Source: Halostreptopolyspora alba (GTDB taxonomy: Bacteria > Actinomycetota > Actinomycetes > Streptosporangiales > Streptosporangiaceae). Taken from it: DNA of 64,000 bases. The position numbers and the translations under genes are program-made. The stretch is from the NCBI GenBank assembly GCA_003725585.1, contig RJMB01000002.1:1-64000 (forward strand), given 5' to 3'. Numbering within the stretch: position 1 is the stretch's first letter; every line of letters starts with the position of its first letter. Positions 16,255 to 25,919 of this stretch are shown here, one piece after another. The notes under the pieces were generated by a model, which saw nothing but the letters and a program-made list of their open reading frames with translations, had not been told where the DNA came from and made no database searches.

Positions 16255-17626
16255 GTGGGGTTCTCGCGCAAACGCACGGGACGCGACGGCAAGCCGCGCT
16301 ACACCGCCTACTACCTCGACCACAAGAACCAGGAACGCTCGGCCGGCACCTTCTCCAATCGCAAGGACGCCGACAAGGCCTGGCAGCGCGCCGAGACCAA
16401 ACAGGCCGAAGGACGCATCGGCGATCCCGCCCGCGGCCGCATGACCTTCCGTCGCTACGTCGAGGAGATCTGGCTGCCCAACCACCAGATCGAAGCCACC
16501 ACCCGTGAGGGCTACACCTACACCCTGTACAAGCACGTTATGCCCGAGTTCGGCCCGATGAGAATGGCCGAGATTCTGCCGGAGCACGTCCGTGCCTGAG
16601 TGGCCAAGCTGCAGGCTGCGGGGCATTCGCCCAACACCATCCGCCTCAACAAGACCGTCCTCAGCGCGGTGTTCACCACCGCCCTCAACGACCAGGTGAC
16701 CTTCCTCCACCCCTGCAAAGGCGTCAAGACTCCGCCGGTCCCCAAGAAACCGCTCACCATCATCACTCCTGAGCAATTCGACGCGCTCTATCTTCAGCTG
16801 CCCGACGCCACGAGCCGGCTCCTCGTCGAGACCGCGATCGAGAGTGGACTGCGTTGGGGAGAGCTGTCCGAACTGCGCGGACAAGATCTCGACGCCGCCC
16901 GCATTCTCACCGTCAGCCGTGCCGTCGTCCGCGTCGATCCGAAGTTCCATCCCCAGGGCAAGCGTTTCCTCGTCAAGGACTATCCGAAGGACCGCCAGTA
17001 CCGGCGCATCAAGCTCAGCCCGCAGATCGTGCGCAAGCTGCAGGCCTACAGCGCCGACAAGGCTCTCGGGCGCGACGACCTCCTGTGATCCGCCCCCGAC
17101 GAGAGCACCGCCGACATCCTGAGGCCCAGCCTGCCGCCACCGGAGACGCTGGGCCTGACGGCACCCAATGCCAACGGGCGCCGCTACCGGCACGGCACCC
17201 TCAGCGCCTATTCGGCAGGCCGGTGCCGCTGCCAGCACTGCCGCAGTGCCTATGCCGCCTACCGCGCCGAGCGTCGCCGCAGTGGCAAGGACGAACCGCG
17301 GTCCCGCGCCGCCCCGACACCGACGGCCACACCACATCGCCGCCCAGTGGTTCCGCAACCACATCTGGCGTCCTGCCCTGGCAGCCAGCGGCTTGGAGAG
17401 GCGCGTACGCTTCCACGATCTGCGCCACGCCCACGCCTCGTGGGTCCTGGCAGGCGGTGCCGACCTCCAAGTCGTCAAGGAGCGCCTCGGTCACTCCGAC
17501 ATCGCCACTACCGCCCGCTACCTGCACACCCTGCCCGATGCCGACGAAACCGCGCTGGAGGCTCTGTCCAAAGTCCGCAGCCGCGCCCCCGACAGCGCCG
17601 ATGACACATCCGGTCCGGGCTGGTGA
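16255..17626 (+). pseudogene. int: Tyrosine recombinase (integrase), inactivated
   Basis: From GTG 16255 (AGAGGAGG 6 nt upstream) the frame encodes an AP2-like arm-binding N-terminus (RKRTGRDGKPRYTAYYLDHK), then the SAM-like core domain. It is stopped by TGA 16597-16599 (probably a former Trp codon) and again by TGA 17086-17088, and a one-base shift near 17300 moves the end into another frame. The catalytic residues are still legible: Arg in SGLRWGELSEL, HDLRH, the His of [12 protein letters not shown] and its Tyr. The intact ancestor was about 455 residues, as in pSAM2-type elements. It once catalysed insertion into tRNA-Pro; excision from this copy is unlikely. Confidence 0.9.
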
Positions 17627-17633
17627 TCGCCCC

Positions 17634-17998
17634 ATGCGGTCAGCCCGCTACACGCATTCTGTGACGCCCCTGGCCGTCATCCTGCTCGCCGGCATTGCCG
17701 CCGTGGTGTCCTATTCCCACATGTTCGAACTGGCTCTGCGTCACGGTGAACCCCAATGGCGGGCGGCCCTCTTTCCCCTCTCGGTCGACGGCATGATCGT
17801 GGCGTAGTCCATGTCCCTGCTCAGTGACGCCCGCCAGGGCCGACGCGGCGGCCTCCTGCCCTGGATTCTGCTCATCGTCGGCAACGCCGCCTCCCTGTGC
17901 GCCAACGTCGCCGTGGCCGAACCAACCTTGTGGTCGCGGGTGATCCACGCCTGGCCGAGCTTCGCCCTGATGGGTGCCTATGAGCTGCTCATGCGCCT
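17634..17998 (+). pseudogene. DUF2637 (plasmid spread-type) membrane protein, broken
   Basis: ATG 17634 opens a frame with PLAVILLAGIAAVVSYSHMF and LLPWILLIVGNAASLCANVA, hydrophobic segments typical of DUF2637 proteins found on actinomycete conjugative plasmids and integrative elements. A TAG at 17805-17807 interrupts it where a Ser or Ala codon is expected. Similarity stops near 17998 within YELLMR, where the cytoplasmic C-terminal part should follow. The sequence after that is unrelated, so a deletion joined this remnant to the cargo operon. Confidence 0.75.
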
Positions 17999-18113
17999 GT
18001 GTGGTCGGTGCGCTTGTCTTGGTCCGAGCGTTCTGCAGGGGCTCCGTCATAGCCGTCCGTCGTTCTCGACGAACCGTCGGTGGTCTAGGGCGTGCGGCCG
18101 TTCGAGGGTGGGG

Positions 18114-18149
18114 GAGAATGGGCCAGCGGTTCCATTCTGGCCCATTCTC
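18114..18149 (-). terminator. Hairpin after the four-gene operon
   Basis: A perfect 13-bp inverted repeat (18114-18126 with 18137-18149, 10-nt loop) lies 20 bp beyond the stop of the last operon gene. There is no T run on the minus strand, so it may act as a non-canonical terminator or an mRNA 3'-end stabiliser. Confidence 0.55.
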
Positions 18150-18169
18150 ACCACGACCAGGTGTCCGGC

Positions 18170-19705
18170 TCAGGCGAACGGCAGCCAGAAGTACTTGTGG
18201 ATGCAAGAGGCACTCAGGTTGCTGCTCTTCCAGACGGAGAATGTGGCGTTCGTGCCCCTGTTGACGGGAACGCTGAAACTGGACGCGTTACCATCGTCAT
18301 CGACCCAGGCGGTGATGTCGAAGGAACTCCCGCCGGGGGGCGTTATCGTGGCCTTGAGCTCGGCGCTCGCGGCTTTCCCGCTGTCGTGGCTGACCTGGAT
18401 CCAGCCAATCAGGATGCCGGAGCTGCTCGCCTTGAATGACGTCGGGTTGTCGGAGGATGTGACGACTGTGCCGACTAGATTCCCCCGAACGTCCAGTTGG
18501 GCGTTGTAGCCGATCGTGGCCTTGTTCATCACCCAGATGTCGCCGGGTGACATCCCGTCGTAGTTCGACGAGTACCCGATGAGGATCCTGCCGTTGGCGG
18601 AGAGGTCCCCCGTGGAGTAGATCTGCTGGTCCGCGCGCAACCCCTGCGGGAAACTGACGTCGGTGCCCGCCGTGGTGTCCATCCTGACGGCGCCGTCGCT
18701 CCTGGCCAGGATTCCGGCGTCGGCGTCGATCCGTTTCTTGGACGTGAGCCCCTGGGGGAATGTCACGTCACTGACTCCGGAGGTGGTGAGTTTCTCGGTT
18801 CCTCCCCAGCTCACGGTGAGATCACCGTTGGCGTCGGTCTTGCCGGCTACGCGGAGATCACCGTTGGCGTCGGTCTTGCCGGTCACGCCGAGATTCCCGT
18901 TGACGGTGACGTCACGGGCGGTGACGTCACCGTTCAGCACGCGAACAAGCAGCCGTTGCTTGTGGCGGACGTCGGTGGCCCACGAGGGGACCAGTTCGAA
19001 GGTGGTGTCGGTGGTCAGTGGCCCCGTGCGGACGGGCTGCGGATGTTTCTCGTCGAGCGGGATCTCCGTGCCGTTGGCGTACAGCTTGTAGCTGATTTGG
19101 GGAAGCGGTGGGGCGAGCCAGGTGAGAACGGTCTGTTCCTTATACCGGACCGGGTTGGTGTCCGCCCGGAGCTCCTTGAGGTAGTAGCCGGTGGGGAACT
19201 TACCGAGGGGGAGGTATTTCCACAGTGTCTCGCCGTTCCTCTCGGCCTGGATTCCCACCAGGACCGTGGTGACCCCCTCTTGCGCGCTGACGGGGATGTC
19301 GTCGACGAAGAGCTCGATCGACTCACCCGGTGCGAAAGGGGATCCGTTGTCGCTCCCGGTGTAGGTGTAGGTGTAGGTGCCGTTGTCGTCGTCCGAGGGG
19401 GTCCGTACCTGGGATGTGCGGTAAGTGGTCCTGCCCCGGTTGGCCCACTTCTCGCTGAGCACCTCGGCCTGGGGGACGCTTTCCTTGGTTACCTTGACGA
19501 AGATCGTGATCGCGTAGGCCTTGAGCGGCTCGTCGTGCACGTTGGTCATCAGGACGTGGAGCGCCGCGCGATTCGGGGGTCCGCTCTGCGGCGAGGCGAC
19601 CAATGGTGTCGGCTCGGTTCCTATCACCACGCTCAGGACGTCGGGGAATCCTTCGTCGGCGTGCACCGTGAGCTCGTCACCAGGGGCCTCTGTCGTGTCC
19701 GTCAT
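18170..19705 (-). CDS. Unknown fibre-like protein, last gene of DUF6603 operon
   Basis: The product has 511 residues, no signal peptide and no membrane segment. Three parts can be seen: an N-terminal beta-rich region (about 1-260) ending in an Ig-like segment (ISYKLYANGTEIPLDEKH); a repetitive middle (about 265-370) with GKTDANGDL twice and DVTFPQGL/DVSFPQGL, reminiscent of phage tail-fibre or adhesin stalk repeats; and a C-terminal domain of about 100 residues ending KYFWLPFA that could be a head or receptor-binding domain. The start ATG 19705 overlaps the upstream stop by ATGA, so translation is coupled. The family is not recognised. A surface-exposed or particle-tip role is inference from the repeats only. 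Confidence 0.8.
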   Translation of the reverse strand: MTDTTEAPGDELTVHADEGFPDVLSVVIGTEPTPLVASPQSGPPNRAALHVLMTNVHDEPLKAYAITIFVKVTKESVPQAEVLSEKWANRGRTTYRTSQVRTPSDDDNGTYTYTYTGSDNGSPFAPGESIELFVDDIPVSAQEGVTTVLVGIQAERNGETLWKYLPLGKFPTGYYLKELRADTNPVRYKEQTVLTWLAPPLPQISYKLYANGTEIPLDEKHPQPVRTGPLTTDTTFELVPSWATDVRHKQRLLVRVLNGDVTARDVTVNGNLGVTGKTDANGDLRVAGKTDANGDLTVSWGGTEKLTTSGVSDVTFPQGLTSKKRIDADAGILARSDGAVRMDTTAGTDVSFPQGLRADQQIYSTGDLSANGRILIGYSSNYDGMSPGDIWVMNKATIGYNAQLDVRGNLVGTVVTSSDNPTSFKASSSGILIGWIQVSHDSGKAASAELKATITPPGGSSFDITAWVDDDGNASSFSVPVNRGTNATFSVWKSSNLSASCIHKYFWLPFA

Positions 19706-22700
19706 GGCTGTTCTCCTTCTCCTTGGTCGGTCGCTTCCGTGGGGGCCGGGCTCGCTGTGCTCGTGCCAGTGAGGCCGCGTTTGAGATACAGCAGACCCGT
19801 GCGCAGGTGGGTCGGTGATTCTGGGGTGATCCGTGCTGTGCCGTCGTCGTCGCACACCGGGACCGGGTTCTTCCGGTCGGCCTTCGGCACCCAGGCCCAG
19901 GTGCCGTGTTCGACCTTCGGCAAGGGCAGAGGGAAGGCCACCGTCTCTGCCTTCACACTCGTGCCCGAGTTGACCGTGACTGGGCGCTTGCTGCCCAGGT
20001 TCGGCCCGACGTGGAACAGCGCTTCCATGCGTGCCAGGGCCGCTGCCGCCGCTTCCGGCTCCACCGCCAGCCGGGCCGCGGGCAGGATGTGTGTCGTCGC
20101 GTGGACCGAGGTCCACGGGTCCATCAGCAGGGACACCTTCACGGACGTCTCGCGTTTGAGAGGTAGTGCGAGTCCCGATCCGTTGTCGCGCTCGGCGACG
20201 TATCCGCCCGTCTCCTTGGGAGGGACGACCGCGTAGAACGTCTCGTAGGCGTTCTCCTTGAAGTATCCCACCAGCCCGTCGTGGAAGGCCGCGTTCGACC
20301 CCAGCAGCACCGGCCAGGTGTAGGCCAGGTAGCGGGGAGCCGGGTTGTCGGCCGTGAGCTGCTTGAGTTTGATCGGAACGATCGCCCCGGCGTCCGGCTC
20401 CAGAGTCAGCCGGGCACGCACCAGGGCCATAGGCCGTCCGAGCATGCGCAGCGCCGGGTGTCCGGCGGCGGGGCGGTCCGGGCTGATCGTCAGCCGCGCC
20501 AGGTCCACGGCCTTCAGGAACGCGGCCAGCCCCGCGGCCCCCTTGGTCTTCAGTCCGTTGATGAAGCCCGTCAGGGCGGTGTCGGGGAGCAGGCCGCTGC
20601 CGGCGTCTTCCCACACCACGTTCTGCCCCGACGCCCGGAGCTCGCCGAGGAGCACACCGTCGGGTGAGTAACAGAGGACGCCCTGGTCCAGGTGGTTGGG
20701 TACTACCCAGGCACGGATCTGGTCGCCGTCGGTCGGCCGCACGGGCGGCTCGTCCTCCGAACCGCGGCGCAACGCGGTGAAGTCCAACCGGGCCGGCTGG
20801 GGAAGCCGGGGCCGCAGGTGTACGACCCGTTTGGCCCAATCGTCCCCCCATGCGGAGAGCACGGTCGCGTCCGCTTTGCCGCTCCCGGCCACCTTGTCGT
20901 CGGGTGTGGTGGTGGCCGACCTGGTCAGGCCCACCTTCAGGTCGGGCCGGTTGTTCCCGTCCTCCTTGTCCACGACACAACACCGGCCGAACCGGTCGAC
21001 GATCGTCAGCCGGGAGAGGAAGAACTGGCCCGCACGTAGCCCTTCGGCGGGCAGCGGCTCGATCCAGTTCTCTGGGTCCTGGTCGAGCGGGGGTGTCGGT
21101 TTTTTTCTGGTCTTGAAGGTGCGCGCGGTGAAGGCGTTGCCGCGATCCAGCAGGGCACCCAGCTGTTCCGGAACGGGCCGCAACAGGGACTCCCGGCCGG
21201 TGAGCTGTTCGGTGAACCCGTCGAGCGCCTGCGATATCAGGTCGGTGCCCTGAGTCGTGTCCTGGAAGTTGGCCAGGATCTTGGAGATGAACTCCAGGAA
21301 GTCCTTGTCCTGGCCCTGGGTGGCCTCGGCCAGGTGCCGGTACCGGTCAGCGAGATTGTGCACGGCGTGCGGGGTCAGCAGGATGCGCCCACCCACCGTG
21401 TGCTGAGGAGGTACGCCTCCCTTCGCGACATGCCCCTCGCCGCGCCACAGATACATCTGCCCATCGAACGTCCAGTTACGTTTGCCCTGGTGCGCGGGCC
21501 GTTGGTCTTCGTAGGCCACGGGGTAGTAGTCGGCGGTCCAGAGCATGTACAGCGGCGTCCACGGCTGAGTCCACCATTCGGTCTGGAACCGGAGGGCCGC
21601 CACGCGCGGGTCCGAGGTCTCCGCCCACGTGACCACCGTGGAGCTGTCCGCGAAGGTCACAGTTGTGGAGTCCTTGGGGGTCCTGTGATCGTCCAGGGCG
21701 GTGAACTCGGTGAGCAACGCGGTGTGCAGGTCGGCGGGGAGCACGTCCTTCCAGCCCGGCTGCTGTACGGTCTTGTCGAAGCCGATGGGGGAGATCGCCG
21801 TGGGATCCGTGCCGTCCATCTTGGTGACGGTCTGCGCACCCCGCCGACACGTGAGCTCGCCGGGTTTGTCGCGGAGCAGGCGCCGTGCGCCCGCCCCACG
21901 TAGCAGTGCCACCGGTTCGGAGGCGTTGTGGAAAGGGGGCCGGGGGAAGCGGGTGAGTACACCGACGGGCTCCTTGCCCAGGGTCTTCTTCAGCTCCGCG
22001 ATCTCCTCGGCGATCGCCTTCTTGAGCGCGTCCTCGTTTTCGGCCCGAACGATGGCGCGCGAGGTCGCCAGAGTGTCCAGACGGGTCTTGATCCGGTAGG
22101 CGAGGGACGCGGTGTTCTTCGGGTCGAACTCGGGTTTGATCGTTTTGGAGAGATCCTCCATTTTCTTCCATGCGTTGCTGAGTGGGTTCTTCTGGGTACC
22201 GAGGTATGCGGCGTGCTTGTAGTAACCCCACAGGTCACGCAAGCGTTGCTGGAGCCGTATCACCTCGCGTCGAGCCTGGTCGTAGGCTTTTTGGTCGGAT
22301 TCGAGCTTCTTCAGCCATTCCTTCTGCTTCTCCGGGACGTTCGGAGGGGGCAGCGGCTTGCCCGGATTCGATGACGCACTCACGAAGTCCCAGGTGTATC
22401 CGCCGGCCACCGGCTCGAATCGGGACTCGTGGGCCTTCTGGGCGACCTCGGCCCGTCCGGCGGGGGAGTCGAACTTGTTCAGTAGTCCGTATTGCAGGGC
22501 CTGCAACCGTGCCTGGTACTCGGCCCGTTTGGCGGGGTCCGTGGGCCAGATGCCGGGGATCGCTTGGGCGAGCGCGCACAGGCCCTCGCTCGATCCCTCA
22601 CCCATGCCCAGGTGGAGGTTCTTCCACCTGCGTGTCTTCTCGTCCCGTTGCGGTTTGTCGTCGCCGGGGCCCTGGCCGGTGCTCTTCCAGGTGAGACCGT

Positions 22701-23490
22701 GCACGCTGCCGACATGGACCGAGCGCATGGTGCCGGGAATCGCGCCGGGGTAGCGCCACCGAAGCTGTTCCAGGAGGGCGCGCAATCGTTCTTCGTAGCC
22801 CTCGGGGCGGCTTGGGTCGGCCTTGGCGAGAGGGTCAGCTTTCGAGTCGCTGTACCAGCCGAACACCTGGTAGCTGAGGTCGATCCCGGAACCCTCACTC
22901 AGCCCTGCCAGGTCGTCGTGCATGGAGAACACGCCCAGGTTGTAGGGCTGGTACACCGAGAATGTCGGAACGCCGGGACCGAACGCCGTGAGCTCGGTGG
23001 TGTTCTCGGGTTCCTCGATAGTCGCGTCCAGGTCCCACCGCCGTCCGATACGCCACTGGGTGACCTTGGGAACTTCCGATCCAGGGTTGGTGATCTCGCC
23101 GAAGGGGGAATTGTCGCTGTGGTCGGGCACCGTCGTGCGCAGGCAGTCACCCTGGATCAGCCATCCCTTGGCCTGCCGTGCTCCGTTCTGTACGGCGTAC
23201 CGCACCACCACCCATCGGTCGGGGGCGCGTAGGGGGGCGGTGCCGCCTGTGCGCAGCGGATCGGTGTCGCGCAGGGCGGTCGGTGGTTCCCAGTGCAGCA
23301 GGACCCCGTCGGGCGGATCGCTTGCCTGGTTGAGGGGAGAGGTGGCCGGATGCGGCTCCGGCCCCAGGTGGAAGGGTTGGGAGAAGTCCAACCGCCACCG
23401 GTTCATATTGTCCGGAGCGCTGGCCCGAACCGCCGGGTTGACCATCAGCGCGGTCACCCGCACCGGTATGAGCAGGGCGTGGTCGGTCAT
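19702..23490 (-). CDS. Unknown 1262-residue protein with central coiled coil
   Basis: The protein has no signal peptide or transmembrane segment. Residues of about 383-430 (KEWLKKLESDQKAYDQARRE) and 480-505 (LKKAIAEEIAELKKTLGKE) are strongly helical, probably coiled coil; the flanks look beta-rich with many Trp and Tyr. No catalytic motif of a known family is apparent. It is coupled by 4-nt ATGA overlaps to both neighbours, implying fixed stoichiometry in one complex. Size and composition suggest a structural subunit, but no function is assigned. Confidence 0.8.
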   Translation of the reverse strand: MTDHALLIPVRVTALMVNPAVRASAPDNMNRWRLDFSQPFHLGPEPHPATSPLNQASDPPDGVLLHWEPPTALRDTDPLRTGGTAPLRAPDRWVVVRYAVQNGARQAKGWLIQGDCLRTTVPDHSDNSPFGEITNPGSEVPKVTQWRIGRRWDLDATIEEPENTTELTAFGPGVPTFSVYQPYNLGVFSMHDDLAGLSEGSGIDLSYQVFGWYSDSKADPLAKADPSRPEGYEERLRALLEQLRWRYPGAIPGTMRSVHVGSVHGLTWKSTGQGPGDDKPQRDEKTRRWKNLHLGMGEGSSEGLCALAQAIPGIWPTDPAKRAEYQARLQALQYGLLNKFDSPAGRAEVAQKAHESRFEPVAGGYTWDFVSASSNPGKPLPPPNVPEKQKEWLKKLESDQKAYDQARREVIRLQQRLRDLWGYYKHAAYLGTQKNPLSNAWKKMEDLSKTIKPEFDPKNTASLAYRIKTRLDTLATSRAIVRAENEDALKKAIAEEIAELKKTLGKEPVGVLTRFPRPPFHNASEPVALLRGAGARRLLRDKPGELTCRRGAQTVTKMDGTDPTAISPIGFDKTVQQPGWKDVLPADLHTALLTEFTALDDHRTPKDSTTVTFADSSTVVTWAETSDPRVAALRFQTEWWTQPWTPLYMLWTADYYPVAYEDQRPAHQGKRNWTFDGQMYLWRGEGHVAKGGVPPQHTVGGRILLTPHAVHNLADRYRHLAEATQGQDKDFLEFISKILANFQDTTQGTDLISQALDGFTEQLTGRESLLRPVPEQLGALLDRGNAFTARTFKTRKKPTPPLDQDPENWIEPLPAEGLRAGQFFLSRLTIVDRFGRCCVVDKEDGNNRPDLKVGLTRSATTTPDDKVAGSGKADATVLSAWGDDWAKRVVHLRPRLPQPARLDFTALRRGSEDEPPVRPTDGDQIRAWVVPNHLDQGVLCYSPDGVLLGELRASGQNVVWEDAGSGLLPDTALTGFINGLKTKGAAGLAAFLKAVDLARLTISPDRPAAGHPALRMLGRPMALVRARLTLEPDAGAIVPIKLKQLTADNPAPRYLAYTWPVLLGSNAAFHDGLVGYFKENAYETFYAVVPPKETGGYVAERDNGSGLALPLKRETSVKVSLLMDPWTSVHATTHILPAARLAVEPEAAAAALARMEALFHVGPNLGSKRPVTVNSGTSVKAETVAFPLPLPKVEHGTWAWVPKADRKNPVPVCDDDGTARITPESPTHLRTGLLYLKRGLTGTSTASPAPTEATDQGEGEQP

Positions 23491-25919
23491 GCGTGAGCCT
23501 CCTCGTCGTCGCCCGGTCCATCGCGCAGGGTCGTGGGAATGTGCAGGGCGGCCTTCTCCGGCGCGTGGAGGAGTTGGAGACCGAACTCGCCCGGGGACAG
23601 CGCCTTGTGATCGGGGTTCTTGTAGCCGCCGAGACCGCGCCAGATGGAGCCGAGCAGGTCACCCGAGCCCTTGAGGTCCAGCACCCGTGTGCCGCTGCGG
23701 AACGCGATCGGCACTCGCTTGACGCCGTCGCCGTCTGGGACCTCGTCTCCGACCTTCTTGCTGTTGAACGCCTTCAACGCGCGCAGGGTGATCTTCTCCA
23801 CGCTGTCGTACGTCCCGATTCCCAGGTGGACCCCCTGGTCGGGTTCGGTAAGGGTCACCTGTGCCGGGACGCCGTCGAACAGCGCCAGCAGGATGTCGGG
23901 CGCCAGCTTCACGTTCCGTAGGACCTTCGGTGACGCCAGGGCATCGCCCGAGACCTGCTTCGCCGAAGGCTCCACCCCCACCCTGGGGTAGTCGGCCACC
24001 AGCCGCGAGCGGATGAGGACCCCGGACTTCGGTGTGGGCGGTGCCCCGGCGAAGTAGGCCGCGATCAGTGCTTCCACCGCCGTCTTGTCGTGCGAGCCGC
24101 AGATGCCGGCCCACAGCGCGCCGTACACCAGGGCGTCGATCCAGTTCGGGTCGACGCGGAACCAACGCATACTCTCCGGGGGCAGTGATCTCGCGTCGGG
24201 GACGAGGTGGTCGAAGGGCACACGTTCGAGCTTGCGGAGACCGTCGAGGAAGCCGGTGAGCGCGGGTTCCAACGAGGCGACGGTCCTGGGACCACCGGAC
24301 TCCCCGGCCTCCGGGGACGGTTCCTGGCTGGTTCGGCCCAGGACGTGTGCTGCGAAGCGCCGGAGGAGGAGCGGATCATCGGCCAGCTCGGCCATGGTCT
24401 CGGTCACTGGAGAAGACGTAGCGGGAAAAGTCAGGTCGCCGGCCCGTACCATCGCGACCAGGTCGGTCCCGGCCTCTTCCCCGTCCGGGGGGGTTGATCG
24501 GATCGCCGCCACGGTCTCCAGGAGCGCCTGGGCGTGGAACTGTGGCGGTTCACCGGCCAGCACCCGGTCCAGCGCGTGCGCACCGGTGAGCCCCTCGGGG
24601 CCGACCTCGTCCTCCGTGGGCAGGTCCCACCGGTCCCACGGGGGCAACAGCGCCCGCACCTCATCGGCCGGGGACAGGCCAGGGGCGGCTAGACCCAGTT
24701 CGTTCGCGAACGCCCGGCGTCCGCCGACCAGCTGCACGAGATTGCCGAACACCGAGTACCGTAGGTCGAGCACGCGGGCGAGCGCGGCGGCGAACTCCTG
24801 GTCGGCGAGGGCCAGACCGCGCCCCAGGGACCACGCGGTGTGCGGGCCCAGGTTGCGGACCCCGAAGCTGTCCTCAGCCGTCTCCCACCACCGGCCGTTC
24901 TTGGTGACCGGGGCGACGGGGTAGGGGGTCAGCGGGCCCCGGTAGAAGGCGTAGTCCCCCGCGCGCTCGGCCTGGACATGCCCCAAGGCCACGTGCCCGG
25001 TCTCCACGAGGTAACGCGTGTGCTTAACGTAGTTGTCGACACTCCCGTAATCCCCGGGACCCGGATGCCGGAGCAGGTGTGGTCGTAGGGGGCCCTTGGT
25101 GAGATTGGCCCGCAACTCGGTGTAGGCGGCCCCGGCCTCGACCGGTGCGGAGACGAACGACCAACGGTGCAGGGAGACCAGCCGCACATACTCCTTGGCG
25201 TTCGCCGGTGCGTCCAGCAGGGTCTTGTGGCCCTCGAACGAGACCAGGTGCGCCACATAACGCCCGCCCTTGGGATCGGGAAACCGGTTGGCCAACACGT
25301 GGGCGAACTCGGCCTTGCGGCGTGAGTCCTCCTCCTGCTGCGTACCGAGCAGGGTACGGATGTGGGTAAGGTGGTCTAGTTCCGCAGAGGTGGGTGCCAG
25401 CTGCTCGAACACGGTCTTTGGGACCCGGATCGTGGTGATGCGCTGCTGCTTCTCCTCCGCCGTCAGTGCCGGGATCGTGGTGAAGTCCGGCAGGCTGACG
25501 TCGTTCCCACCGGACAGGAGCAAGGACGCGGCGGTTCCGTCCTCGGTCGCGCCGAGCGCCTTGGGATCGTGCGGCAGCTCCCCCTGGGTAAAGAGCAGCA
25601 CACCGAGCCACGGCGTTGAACCGGAACCTCCGGAGACGATCTTGCGCTCCCATGGAACACCGCGCCTCTCCAGGACCACGTGTGGCAGGTACTGGGCGTA
25701 CCGGCCCGCGGCGCCCGAGGGCGGGTAGGCCCCGTGGACCTCGTTGGCCTCCATGCGCAGGCGCAGACCGGAGACCGTGAGTTCCTGGGTCAGTACGAAG
25801 GTCGTGTCGGTGGGGATGCCGCGCCCGGTGGGCCTCTGGGTGACCTTGATGGTGTGGTCGCCCGCTGAGGCGCTCGGTACGAGGTTGTCGATGAAAGTCA
25901 GGTTCCTAGTCTCGGTCAC
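23487..25919 (-). CDS. Unknown 810-residue protein, second gene of DUF6603 operon
   Basis: Distinct stretches are PHVVLERRGVPWERK followed by WLGVLLFTQGEL (about residues 76-115), then EFAHVLANRFPD, YVAHLVSFEGHKTLL and VRLVSLHRWSFVS (about 205-258). These read like conserved blocks of a real family, although I cannot name one. The C-terminal half is Ala/Leu-rich and helical with no obvious active site. There is no signal peptide. It overlaps the DUF6603 gene and the 1262-residue gene by ATGA at each end, so all four proteins are made from one message. Confidence 0.8.
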   Translation of the reverse strand: MTETRNLTFIDNLVPSASAGDHTIKVTQRPTGRGIPTDTTFVLTQELTVSGLRLRMEANEVHGAYPPSGAAGRYAQYLPHVVLERRGVPWERKIVSGGSGSTPWLGVLLFTQGELPHDPKALGATEDGTAASLLLSGGNDVSLPDFTTIPALTAEEKQQRITTIRVPKTVFEQLAPTSAELDHLTHIRTLLGTQQEEDSRRKAEFAHVLANRFPDPKGGRYVAHLVSFEGHKTLLDAPANAKEYVRLVSLHRWSFVSAPVEAGAAYTELRANLTKGPLRPHLLRHPGPGDYGSVDNYVKHTRYLVETGHVALGHVQAERAGDYAFYRGPLTPYPVAPVTKNGRWWETAEDSFGVRNLGPHTAWSLGRGLALADQEFAAALARVLDLRYSVFGNLVQLVGGRRAFANELGLAAPGLSPADEVRALLPPWDRWDLPTEDEVGPEGLTGAHALDRVLAGEPPQFHAQALLETVAAIRSTPPDGEEAGTDLVAMVRAGDLTFPATSSPVTETMAELADDPLLLRRFAAHVLGRTSQEPSPEAGESGGPRTVASLEPALTGFLDGLRKLERVPFDHLVPDARSLPPESMRWFRVDPNWIDALVYGALWAGICGSHDKTAVEALIAAYFAGAPPTPKSGVLIRSRLVADYPRVGVEPSAKQVSGDALASPKVLRNVKLAPDILLALFDGVPAQVTLTEPDQGVHLGIGTYDSVEKITLRALKAFNSKKVGDEVPDGDGVKRVPIAFRSGTRVLDLKGSGDLLGSIWRGLGGYKNPDHKALSPGEFGLQLLHAPEKAALHIPTTLRDGPGDDEEAHA

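Noticed and set aside
16255..17626. Functional integrase made by stop-codon read-through
   Set aside because: Two stops plus a frameshift would all have to be bypassed; no recoding signal is visible.
19706..20983. Upstream 426-residue extension of the 511-residue fibre-like ORF
   Set aside because: It lies inside the 1262-residue gene in another frame; the ATGA-coupled ATG at 19705 is the natural start.
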